Below are positions 23,501-35,318 of a DNA stretch of 64,000 bases, piece after piece; the stretch's first letter is position 1, and each line of letters begins with the position of its first letter. The notes beneath the pieces are model-generated. The model was not told the DNA's origin and did not search any database. It was given only the letters and a program-made list of their open reading frames with translations. The stretch is from Scatophagus argus (taxonomy: Eukaryota > Chordata > Actinopteri > Scatophagidae), in the NCBI RefSeq assembly GCF_020382885.2, contig NC_058502.1, forward strand, positions 13,915,950 to 13,979,949. The letters are read 5' to 3'. The position numbers and the translations under genes are program-made.

Positions 23501-26500
23501 ACAGTAACAGATTTGCAGGTGGGAGTCCAAACTGCTTTGAAAGTCTGGTGAGAATGATTTGACTGGGCAGCACAGCCAGCTGCACTAACTGGTATTCTGA
23601 CTGATAAACAGTGTGCTGTGTTTGTGCAAATGGTCTGAATGAATCAGAAAAGAACTCTGACTTGGGAAAAAAAAGGTCAGTTCATTTAGTTTTTGTGCAG
23701 GCGTTAGTAAATAACGTGTTAAATATGATTTAGTTATTTTGAATGACTTGGATGATGATGTGAGTTGGAATGTCATGAAAGCAGATGATGTGATTTTCTG
23801 AATGCATGCATTAGGCTCTGGGACGTACAGGAAAAAAGTACAAATCAGAAACATAGCCCTGGGGCCTAAGCTTTGTATGACATAGTGTACATAAGCAGTA
23901 AGCCAGTAATGAGATCCTGATGTATGCAGTGTCTGTTACTCCAGGGATTTGGCTCTGCAGCCTCGTCCATCAGACAGGGTAACTGTGGGCCCCACCAACA
24001 CATCCGACTGTCAGAGAATCACTGGGAGGTTTGCTGCAGACACCTGTTCTGCTGCTCTCCGAGGCCCACGCATGAGGCCTGGCTAAAGTGCCAAGAAGTA
24101 TTGGCCTGACTGAAGTTATTTGATGTAATGCCATCACCAAGGTGAGGAAGATTAAAACAAGGCATGGCTATGCAATCACATGTCCTCTTTTTCAACTTCT
24201 ACTCCTGCCTCCTCTGACAGATGTCAGAGCTGGGCTTTGAATGCTCAGGAATGAGAAAGAGATTGAACACGAGGCCACATGTGCCTAACTGTGGATGTTG
24301 GTTTAAGCATACATGGTTCAGTCTAAGTGCAATCTTTAGCCTCGTTTACACATGCAGCAGCCAGCTGTATCTCACCAGAACCAAATGACAGACAACATTA
24401 GCAGCTAACACAGATACTAAAGAAACAGAGATTTCCCTTAGTAGTTGTTGAAGTCCAAAACAGAGTTTAAAAAGAAGTGGATACTCAACTTACATGTTGT
24501 TGCTAAGTATTTGGTGGATGATTGAAAAGGCGAATGCTTGTGAACAGATTACTTTTAACAACTCTTACAAATGATGTACAAATGCACAGCAGGACCCTCC
24601 CTGTGACATAGTTGGGAGTGGTTACAAAGTGACTTGCTGTGCTGCCAGTTTTATTTAAAAATGCAAGAGCTGATTCTGAGCAGCAGAAACAAGCTGTGAA
24701 CAGAGTACTGACATATCATGACTTATTCAAACATCCAGAAGTTAAGGAGCAACATTAGCATTCATTTTCTGTGTTTCTTTCCACAATAGCCACTTTTAGC
24801 CCTGGTTTTGTTCTCTACCAAAGGGAGGCTCCACTGTTGTTAGCTGGTTGCAGACTATGTCTGTCTCTTGGTGCTGGGCAGATAGTGTACTTTGGTTTTT
24901 TAACTGCTTTTTCACTGAAACAGCAGCCTGACAACAGTGAGAATGAACCAAGAGAATAAAAGCCAGAAAACTGAAACAATGAGCTGGAACTAACAGAAAA
25001 GCTCCTTAAACTGAAAAGCTCCCGAAAGAAGAGGGGAGCTGCAGATTCAGGTGTTAAATGTACAGGTTCATCATAAAGAGCGATCCCTTTCACATTGTCA
25101 TCTGAGTTCTTATAAAAATGTGGATTATAGGCATTTTAAGTAAACAATCACCACTGAAAAGGTATTGTATTGTTTTATAATCTAGCTGTTTGTATCTTAA
25201 TTTAATCTGTATTTAATTTTTTAAATCTTTAATCCTTCTATCCTTACTATTAAGAATGCATTATGCTGATGGTTTGAACTATTTTGCTGTGCTTTTGTGT
25301 GAATATAACCTACCAGATCAATGTGATTAGGTTCACCCAAAAATAAAACACAGAGACTGCCTCCTCAGAAGGACTATCCATCAGATGCAGCGCGTGAGCC
25401 GCTGAGGTTCCGTGTCAGCATTTCTGACAAATGCCTGAAGTTATCGGGGTCACTTTTACTGCTCCAACAAACATAAAAAGGCCATAAAGAGCTTTGAAGA
25501 CTATTCCAAGTGTTTGGTAGAGAAAGCATTGCTCATTGACATGACTTGGTTTCAGACAATGCCAGCAGCTGTGCTTCTGAACATGTGTGCAGCCACCAAC
25601 CCTCTCACAGGAGTCAGACGAGCTGTTAACGTGTAAAAAACCTGACTTTACAACCAGCCAGATTATACACATATCCACCTATATCATTAGTTATGGAGAT
25701 GGTGCGTGCTGGCACAGTGGCAAGTACAGTCAAAGACTTCACCGCGTATTCTTTAAAGTAAATTATTTATGTTGAAAGAAGTTGCAATTTCTCATTTTCT
25801 CTCTTCTGAGATAAGTCAACTTCAATCAATCAACACACAGTAAGCTGAGGTGTTGGCAATGAGGTGAACAATCTATTGAGCACACATGGAAAATGTTAAC
25901 GTCAGTTTAACTGCTGTCTGCGTTCTTATCACTTAACGGGTGAACTGATGAGGTTTCCAGACGTTTTAATGCATTTCTTTTGGCGCTAAGATTAAAGTCC
26001 CGCACAACGAAATCAGAACTCACAGGAACGGCTGTCCTTTCTTCCAGCACTTTATTGTTATAGTAATATTGTTTAGTTTCCTCAGAGGTAAAGGTGAAAC
26101 TCATGAATCAAAAACTTTCCTTCAGAATTTAATATTACAAAGCTTTAATATATGGCAAACATGAACTTTTGTCTTTCTATTGTAAGTTGAAATCAAAGCA
26201 CACCAAAACTTTTCTGAAGGCATCAGTTTGAAGATTTAGTTGTTAGGTAAAGAAAACAATGAAATGTGTAAGTAAAATGCATTCCTTCAATTTCACTAAA
26301 TTAAACTACTTTGGCATTAAGAGTGGAAAACTGACAGATTTTCCAGCAGTTCTGTAATGGGAAAAATGATGAAAAAAAAAGGAAAAGAAAGGAGTGAATG
26401 GCTGATATCTTCAAACAGCTTGCCATGCGTATTTTCATGAGTGGATGTTCCATTACAGCAGAGCACAACATGGCTGAAAAACCCATCAGAGATGTAAAAG

Positions 26501-29500
26501 GATATGGTGTGATCGCTTGTTTCCACTGGTGAAAAAGGGAGGGGAGCTTGTAGCATTGTAGTCCACGCTCGTAAAGAGCAGCCGCGACACTGCCTTCGCG
26601 TCCTGTCGTGTTGATGCATCAGGCCTGACTGCCGCACTGACACTAACACAGTGTACACATGCACTCTTACACTCGACAGAACATGTAGTTGTGAGCGGAT
26701 ATGCGTAAGGGTCGTTTTTATTTCTTTGCCATGTGTGACTGCCTATTCAACGACATAATGATTTTTGTTGTTGCCAAAGTGTTCTGTAAATGGAGAAATA
26801 GTGCTGCTGCCCACATTCAGGACTTGGGTAACGCACAGTTAAGGCTTGATGAACTTAAAAGAATCATTTAGATTAGGCTCATTGGATGAAAATAATAATG
26901 CTATATGGTAGTCCAGGTTAATTTTTTTCAGTTTTCGAAATATTTGATTTGTTGTCTGTATTGGACATGGATCATTGTATTTGTTGCTGGATTTTTTTTA
27001 GTAAACAAAAAAGTAACAAAAAGTGTTATGAACCCATCATATGAAGCAATAGACACATATATATTCATATGAGATATGAAGTATTATTCTAATCTGATGC
27101 ATTTTGTTTTATCTTATGAGGAGGAGCTAAAAGGTTTTCAAGAAATTGAGGAAGTGGACCTTAAATAATTTTTTTTTGTTTGTTTGTTTAAATATTATTT
27201 CTGATGTCCAGATCAAACCTCTTTGTGAGTTTTGAACACATTTATAACAACCGTTATTAACCAACTGTGTTAAACCAACCTGTAAATGATTTGCACATGT
27301 TAAGGAATGCTGTATATAACATACTGTAGGAATTTGTTCATGTTTGTATGCATCATATATGATTACACATTGGCTGATATTCCAGTTGCAATGCCTAATG
27401 AGAAGAATTATAATTTTTAACACATACATTAATACTTATATGTGTCTTTCCATATGCACTATAGTTTGTTCTAAACTATTTCTAAGGGTTTATATACTGA
27501 TTAAATAAATAGGCAAAGTGGTACTGGTTCATTCACAGGTGATTTATTTTTCTCTATTTTGTGATTCTACAGTTTTTCATTCAGCAAACGGATGCGGCTT
27601 TGTGACAATTCGGCAACATGCAGATTTGGCTTTGGCTGTTTTTCCAGGTGCAGGTGAAGAGTAACTCCAAGTCTGGACTGCGTAAAAGTGTTTATGTGTG
27701 CCAAAAGCTCTGACACTCCTCCACATGCCTCCTGTGGACAGCACCGTGAGCGTCGCAGAGTACATGTCTGGTTTCCAGCTGGAGCTTATGAGTCTGTCAC
27801 AACCTACCGCATTTCATCTCTCATTAGCTGTACGTCCAGCAAGCTGAGCGGCCTCTGCGTCTGCAGCACGCTGATGATGTCAAATTATTTCTCATTTCAG
27901 AATAGTTCAGCTTCTATTTTGACCTTTATGTGACCCACACAGTTTACTCCTTCAGAAGGTGGGTGTTGTGTCTTGCTCAAGGATACTTCAACAGCACTGT
28001 TTCTGACTGACTCACCAGGATTAATCCTATCAGGTTAAAGTAGTTGGAAGTCATCCAGTCAGAGATTAAAGCTTCTTTAGGCCAATGCCACAATGCACAG
28101 CCAAGGCGGATTTCCCAATATTAAGCAATTTCATGGACGTTTACATTCTTGGACAAAACCAGTAAAACCAAAGGAAAGTGATTCATCTCAAAGCAAAAGG
28201 AAGTAAAGGATATCTTGATTGTTTCTGCTTTTCAAAAGATATGAAAGCTGTGTTTGATTTGAGTTTATTTTTGTAAGTCAGATAAATCAGACTTTTGAGG
28301 GCCTGCAGATATCTGCACTGTCTGGCTTTGTTTTGTGCAAGGTTACTGCCAGGCCAAGACTTCACAGTGTGATTTAATGAGACCCAATGCAGCTGTTCCC
28401 AGTTTCACACCGGTGCCATCAAGGCCCAAGTGGAAACAAGCCTTGCTCTGACACCCTGGATGTTTTTGAGGATCATACTTGCATACTATCTGGGAAAACC
28501 TTAGTTCCATTTGCTTTGGTTTGGTTGAATATACATCCCTAAAAATGAGTGGCTTTTTCAGCCTGCATATGAGAAACATCCAAACATATAATCACTGCTG
28601 CATGGGAAGACTTTCTCTTTTCCCTCTTTTCCACTTGAAAATTCCCTCTACTTGTTTCTTGACTGTTGAACTGCTCTCTGATGTCAATCATGTAAAGCAT
28701 CTGAAGTTAAGCATCACAAAGCCATGAATAATATCAAAGGGCTGGGTTCACGCAGACAGCTTGGAGCCCTTCCTCGTGCTCCTGGACTTCACTTTGCAGC
28801 CCAACACTTCTGGCACCTCTGTTTTCTGGGAGCAATAAGTGTGCGCCCCCAAGGTTGGCAGAGAGAAGGATCATGGATATTTTCCCGATGACTAGAGCAG
28901 CTCATGCCCTGAAATAAATGACTTACTTTATTTCAAATGACAGACCTACTTCTTTCCTAGCACACTTGCCCTTGGCAGCCCCTCAGCCACTTTGTTCAGC
29001 AGGAAAATAGGTTCACTCATGACAGAAGCCCGTGGGAACACTGAATGTTGATTTCACTTGATTCTGGGAAGCAAAAAGAAATGCATGTTTCCCGAGAGTC
29101 AAAGCTACTGTTGGTTTTTGATCAAAATTACGTTTCAGCCGATGCACTGGGCTGGGTGGCTGGGGTTTAAGCATAGGTTGGCGGTTTGATTTTCTGCAAA
29201 AAAATTACAATTTATGGAGTATTTTGTTACTTTTAGACAAAACCAGGCCAGCTGTTTCCATCTGTTTCCAATCAGTTTCCAAACAGGCTACTGCCTATAC
29301 GTTCATACCATACAAATGAAAACCGTATCAGTGTTCTCACCTAACTCTTCAGCAAGAAAGCAAATAACTGTATTTCCTAAAATATTAAACTAGTCCTTTA
29401 GCAGACAATTTATTTGAGCAAAAAGAAATCATTTTGATTTAAGAAAACAAAGTTGATCATTCCAATGTCTTTAAAAACAGATGGTGATTTGTACTGGAAA

Positions 29501-31700
29501 CTGACAAAAATTATCTCAGCTACTGGTTGATTTCTTCATGTTCTAAGAAAAATATGATTTCTGGATCACATTAACTTTTAAGTGGATGTTTTTGGCCGTA
29601 TATCAGCAGTGACTTTGTTGATGAGCTCGCATATTCTTTCAAAGCTGTTAGTTTGAGTTAGACATGTTTGTGTGCGGGTTTCCAAAAATAACTCAGGTTC
29701 TGAGACATTTCGGGGATCTTTTGTGTCATCCAACCTTATAACGTTTTCATCCGGTCACATTAACCGATGATATGAAAAACAAGAGCATAGAGGAAAGAGT
29801 GAAGAGTGCAGTTGGTATGGAGTGAATAAAGTCAGTGAGTAGAATATTGTCTACAGTAATGATAGCCCGGCACTGAACAGGTTCGTATTTCACACCACTG
29901 TGGCTGAGGGAGGACATCACTCACAGAGCACTTCTCCTTTTAAACTTACATTTGAATAAGAGGATTCCCTATCTGCCCTCAGCTTTCTCTGTGTCTTTCT
30001 GTGCTGCTAAAACTGACAATCTTGTGTTGAGCTCCACATCCGTACCTCCAAGACAAACACTTATCAGCACCAAACTATCTGCTTCAGCAAACTCCGGAAG
30101 GATGATCTCATCCTAAGTGCCGGTCCAAACTGCTCACCTTGTGACACTTTTTCTGGGAAACTTGTGAAAGTTAACTTGTCTTGATGTTTTCTCATTTAAT
30201 TGCAGCCAGTTCACTTGAGGCTATTCATCCTTTTAAAATGCTCACTGGTTGCTAAATTCTTGCCTCAGCAGAAAATGCTGGTTTACTGTGTCACATTGAC
30301 ATCCTCTGGCAAAGCTGTGTGAAAGATCCTGGAACGTGCTCTGGGCTTGAACCCAGCCTCCAGTGCCAGACCCATATAGCCAAAGTATATAGTCTTTGGT
30401 GTGTGCCACGTGGACTGTTCCAAGAGCTTCAACCCAAATATCTCTGCCACAGAGCTAAGAGAGCAAGGTTTTGACTTCCCCATTTTCCCTAATAGTGCAT
30501 TTTTTTTTCCTGGCCTCAACATCATTTACTTAACCCCTTCACTCCCTGGTTTCCAGACAGATGGTCTGGTGCAAAAGCAAAGACAAAAGCTTTTCATAGG
30601 AGTGAGTTCTGTAAACTCGTACATTATCACAAAGACCTCAAAGTCAAAGTCAAAGTTTTAAATTTTATTTTCCTATCAAAGGAATTTGAGAAAACGGAGG
30701 GAAGCTGACTTTCTTTTAACCTGAAAAATGGGAGCTTTAAAAGGAAATACTCTGTTCATATTCTACAGTCTACTGTTGTATGCTAAGGTTCCAGTTAGTC
30801 TATCCTAGACATGCTTGATAAAACCTCTCAAAGGACAAAATATGGAAGGGCAAATTTGAATAAATGACATAAACACTCACGTACTTAAGTACAGGTTTCT
30901 AGCATTTCTTCACTTTCAGTAACTTAATGATGAGATCCCTCTTGCCATCAGGTAAATTAAAATTTTGAAAGACTTAAGCAGTCATGCCAGCATGATGAAC
31001 AATTGTCACTGAGCGAGTTGCAACTGTAAATGATGGATGAAAATGCATGTTTTTGCTTGAGATGATGATCACTGAATCAGACTCAAGAGATAAATCTGGT
31101 GATATTCTGTATTTTTCTTTATGTTTTTATGAAAAGACCAAAGTCTGATGTAGATTCTTCCATTATTGTCTGAAAACTGTTAAAAATACAAATCAGTGAT
31201 CCACTCCACTGCACTGGGTGACATTTTTGTTAATTACCATGAATGTGGGCACTGTAGTTCAATTGACTCAATTAGACAAATACCATCCTGCTGGTGTACA
31301 TACTCAGTAGTGCACCAAAGGTGTATTAATCCGCCACTGAAAATAGTCTTCAACACATGTACAATTTGCTCCAGTTTGGGCTATTTTTGTTAGAAACTGC
31401 AGTGTCCAGCTGCTTACAGAAATTATTTAGCCTTTTTAAACTTCGAGATTTCAAAACTTACATCTTCATTTGGAATGAATAAGTTTGGGGCTGACAGCCA
31501 CATGAGAAATGGAGAAGTCAGATTTGGATTGGTCTTTTCATGGGATTTGTTGTCAACAGCAAAAATAGAAATGAACACTAACCTTCTCTTTTAAAATGTA
31601 TTCTAGCCAGTGTTTCATACTGTTTGAGTAGTGCTGGTTTATGGTGATAATTTAACAGCACAACAGTAATTGTTAAAGTTATGCCTGTCAATCCTTGTGT
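20600..31700. other. Intergenic region between agpat4 and thbs2
   Basis: About 11 kb with no exon-like frame bounded by splice sites and no recognisable protein motif on either strand; all open frames are short and AT-rich. It contains a 12-base G run at 21275-21286, a probable dispersed repeat at about 24.3-25.1 kb, and a triple TCAAAG repeat at 30638-30655. I cannot identify conserved enhancers by eye, and none is claimed. Confidence 0.6.
24320..25110. repeat. Probable dispersed teleost repeat
   Basis: This roughly 0.8-kb block (with phrases such as the ones around 24,800-24,890 and 24,990-25,050) resembles a repeat that I remember from many percomorph genomes. I see no terminal repeats or coding frame. 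The family cannot be named from the sequence alone, and the limits are estimates. Confidence 0.4.
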
Positions 31701-31719
31701 ATATAATCAACAAAATGGT

Positions 31720-33349
31720 GTACAACCGATTTATTTATGAAACACAACAGTTTTACACTAATGTAGAATGTAGAAAATGTATATCTAACAACACAGGTAT
31801 ACAAAAAAAATGTACATTTTGTGCATTGCAAACTCTCAACAAAATTGAACAAGATGGGAACTAAACATGAAAGAACATGAATGCTATACACACTAATGAC
31901 AAAAAGCTAACACATCCTTGATCCACACTGTACAGTCACACAGTCACAATTTGTTCGTAGAGACCTTCATCTGGATTCCTGTTCGACCAACACAGTTTCA
32001 CAACATCCATACCGCTAACACATGAATGAAAAAATCACTCGTATAAAATGTTTTCGCTGTATTTTATCTTCATGATTCCATCGTACAAAATGAAGTTCAG
32101 ACTCAGCTGTTGATGATGTGACTTGGTGCTTGGTACACAACATCAGATTCACTAGGAATGTGGCACTTAAAACTGCAATTTTATTGATGTCATTACCCTT
32201 TTGTTGTGTTGCTTGCTGAAGTGCCAGTAGCTCAATTCACAGCCACTTTAGTTGATGGACTATTTACTATACATGCAGAGTATGTAGAGAGTAGAAAAAA
32301 AGTAGAAAGAAGAAAAAGTCCCACATGTACCCAGGTGATGTATCACTTTGAGGACAATGAGGCTCTGTATGGATAGCTAAGAAAATAAACTGGCAGCTTT
32401 TTTTAACATACCAATACCACCAGAATTAACTTTCTTTGGCAGCCGCTACACACGCTGCAGCACATAAACACGTGCTGTGTTTATGTGCGTGATTACTTAC
32501 AAGCATCTGATATTTATGCTCTCCACAGCTTTAGGCCACAGTTTACCTTAAAGATTTGAAAAACTAACAAGGAAGTGCATGACAACACTAACAATCTTGC
32601 AATAGTATAATGCGTTATCTTAATGTTTGATATTCAATTATGCGTTTTGTCAGTGTAAACAAATAAATAATTATTTACAAACTCTGGCAAAAAAAAAAAA
32701 TGCAAAACAAACAAAACAAGCCAAGCATAAATAATTTACAAGAGAAATTATAATACAGACTTAGTATAAACATCTTTGGCACTTGCTAAAATGGCTTATT
32801 TAAGTTGTTCACTCAAGTTCTCCATAAAAAAAAAGATAGAAAACACATTCAGCATGAAAACAGTGAGGAGAAATAGTAATGAGACACCTAAATGATTATG
32901 CTTTGGTTACAGTTTATGTTCATCAGACACTTTATGATCATTCATTTGGCAAAACAGAAACCATGAATGAGCTAAAGAGAGAGAACAACCAAGTCACTTA
33001 CAAGATGTAGAAAGAAAGAAACTGTTGGAAAGCACATATAGCATGTAAGTGGTTGTACAATGAATCTTTTAAAATGTAGACATACATACACTAGTTATAA
33101 TTAGACAATCTGTCGAGACTTTTTAAAATCATGTCCACTCTCATCAGTTTTACTTTCCCAGCTTGGGAAATGCATCAACAGGAAAACTGAAATCGGCCAT
33201 GTTTTCCTCTCCAGTGGCAAAACATGGAAAGTATGGAAAGTTGTGGATTTACGTGGATTTAGCAATGACAGTGGATTAAGCAATGACGTGATGTTTACTT
33301 TCAAAGATTCTTGTCTTCTTCCCTCTGATGTTTTTCTACTGGGCTTGAT
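31720..33349 (-). other. thbs2: thbs2 3' UTR (approximate)
   Basis: The stop codon is at 33352-33350. The AT-rich sequence beyond it on the minus strand has no coding frame and holds several TGTAAATA-like elements (a Pumilio-type motif, for example near 32,670). The first well-placed canonical AATAAA on this strand is at 31735-31730, which would give a 3' UTR of about 1.6 kb; another TTTATT at about 32,176 could serve as a proximal site. The end is not certain. Confidence 0.45.
32460..32488 (-). repeat. Perfect 12-bp stem-loop in predicted thbs2 3' UTR
   Basis: GCACATAAACAC at 32460-32471 and its exact reverse complement at 32477-32488 flank a 5-nt loop. In the thbs2 transcript it would fold as a 12-bp hairpin about 0.9 kb after the stop codon. 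The stem includes TTTATGTG-type sequence, and no known element was recognised. Confidence 0.6.
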
Positions 33350-35318
33350 TCAGTTATCTGTGGAAAGATTGAGAAAACATCTTCCATTACTGCCACATTT
33401 ATAATCAAAGCGAGGACACTCGATGAGATTCGCACAGTCAAAGCGCCAAAACGCGGCAACAACATGTGCACTGTGTGTCAAAAAGCGTGTCTTCAGTAAC
33501 GTGACTGCGATTGTAAAAAGGCTGCAGGCTCAGGCTCATTTTCCACTGTTTAGCACTCAACAGAAGATCTGAAGTCCTTGGACCAGTACACAAGGTCTTT
33601 CACAATGCATCTGGGGGCATTGTACATAGGCAAGCTGACAAGCAGAAACATAGCGTGACTCTTTTTCTTGCTTCAGCCAACAAACAGCACATAACCCTTC
33701 TCATTACCTTATGAACACTGTCGGCAACTCCGGCTTATCTGAGGTTTGAAAAAGATGTTGAAGGAAGGTTTAAAGACTTTACCCACATTATTCAAACATG
33801 GAGGATTTTCTCCCCCACTTTTTGATCTTTTTACTCTATACTTGTCTACATGTGTAGACCATACATTTGTCTGCATTACATACATATACATACAGTATAC
33901 ACACATTGCACACAAACACACACACACAAAGAGGATGAACCTCCATAATCATCAGTCTCAAGACTAAGCCCCTGCACATCTATACATACAGCTGCAATGT
34001 ACATAGATGAAATAAGTAAGTTGCATTCATGTAATGTAAATTATGGCTGCATCACACTTATACCATGCAGCATTTATTTCATTCAATAAACTGATAGATG
34101 GGAGATTATTTTTATTTATGCATTTAAAGTCTCTGTATGTATATCTGCAATACCGAAACCCTCTTCTTTGACAGAACAGTTTCGCCTAGGTTCCCAACCC
34201 AATAAAATAGTTTCGCACGTCCTCATTTATACACTTAAACTCAGCTCAAACTCCAATGAATTGAGCTCTGTCCAGCTCCCCCACACGGACAGATGTGGAT
34301 ATTACAGTGGGAATCCTTCAATGCTATTAATTACGAATGATTTTTATATCTAACAGTTGACAGACGAACATTTATGGTTAAAACTCTAAAGTAATGAAAG
34401 TATTTGCACTAACCTCTGCATTCATACTTGAGGTCGGAGAAGAACACCAGCTCTTGCGAGAAGACAAACAAGCCTAACCTTCCTCCAGCAAACGTCTTGT
34501 CATATACTGGTCCAGAGTCAGCCATGATCTGTTTGCCTTCATAGACCACAACCCTGCAAAATACAAGACGAACTTCTTAATGTGTTGGGATTATGAGGCT
34601 TAATGATGTACATTATATTTACCACTAGATTTAGAATTATAAACATAATATAAATGAATGAATATTATTACCATATTAACTGGAAACTATACCTCATTCT
34701 CCAATAAATGTATCACTATTGCTAATCCAACATTTCAAACAAGTTCTTTTTAAAACACCTTTCCTGTGGTCCTTTATTCTTTTCTGTTCCTGCTTCATCA
34801 TGCCTTTCCAGTCTTTTCTGTGGTGCACTAAAAAGACCATGTGGCAGAAAACTCAACTTTATTTCTTACCTTATAAAACCAGTCTTTGGTCTGTGGATGA
34901 GATGCCACCTGTAAGCTGTGTAATCCTTCCAACCAATGTTTTTGGGGTCATGCCACAAAGTACGGACCTGTGTACAATAGTTAACAACACTTAATGCTGC
35001 TATAGCCTTTCAAAACAGAGAAACTAGTATTTAGACTGCAGCCCACCTGGCCAGGAGTGTTGCCCGTGTGCCACAAAGCATTCCTGAGGTTTTCTCCAGT
35101 ACCAGTGGTCGAGTTGACGACTTTGAGCGAAACGCCAGAAATGCCAAAGGCCTTGGAGGGCTTGTCTTCCCAGTAAGTCTGTGTGATCTGCTTCCACATT
35201 ACTACATAAAAGCGCGAACTTGACTGGTAGCCAAACACAAAGCCTGCATAGTCATCATCTCTGTCTGTATTCACGTACATCGTTCCACTGAAGTCCACAG
35301 CGTTGAATTCATCAAAAC
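33350..35318 (-). other. thbs2: thbs2 C-terminal lectin-like domain and terminal exon
   Basis: Exons 35318-35047, 34967-34870 and 34553-34414 encode the conserved C-terminal globe ([46 protein letters not shown]). The last 8 coding bases lie in a separate exon, 33357-33350, reached over a 1,056-bp intron; they add Asp-Asn and the stop. A polypyrimidine-rich acceptor precedes this exon, and the resulting CRDN end is close to CRDI of human, as I recall it. Confidence 0.88.

Noticed and set aside
23924..24109. Possible exon in the agpat4-thbs2 gap
   Set aside because: The frame has no convincing donor and acceptor pair and no recognisable protein.
30283..30661. Cys/Pro-containing frames on both strands
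   Set aside because: No splice signals and no family resemblance; GC content is only mildly raised.
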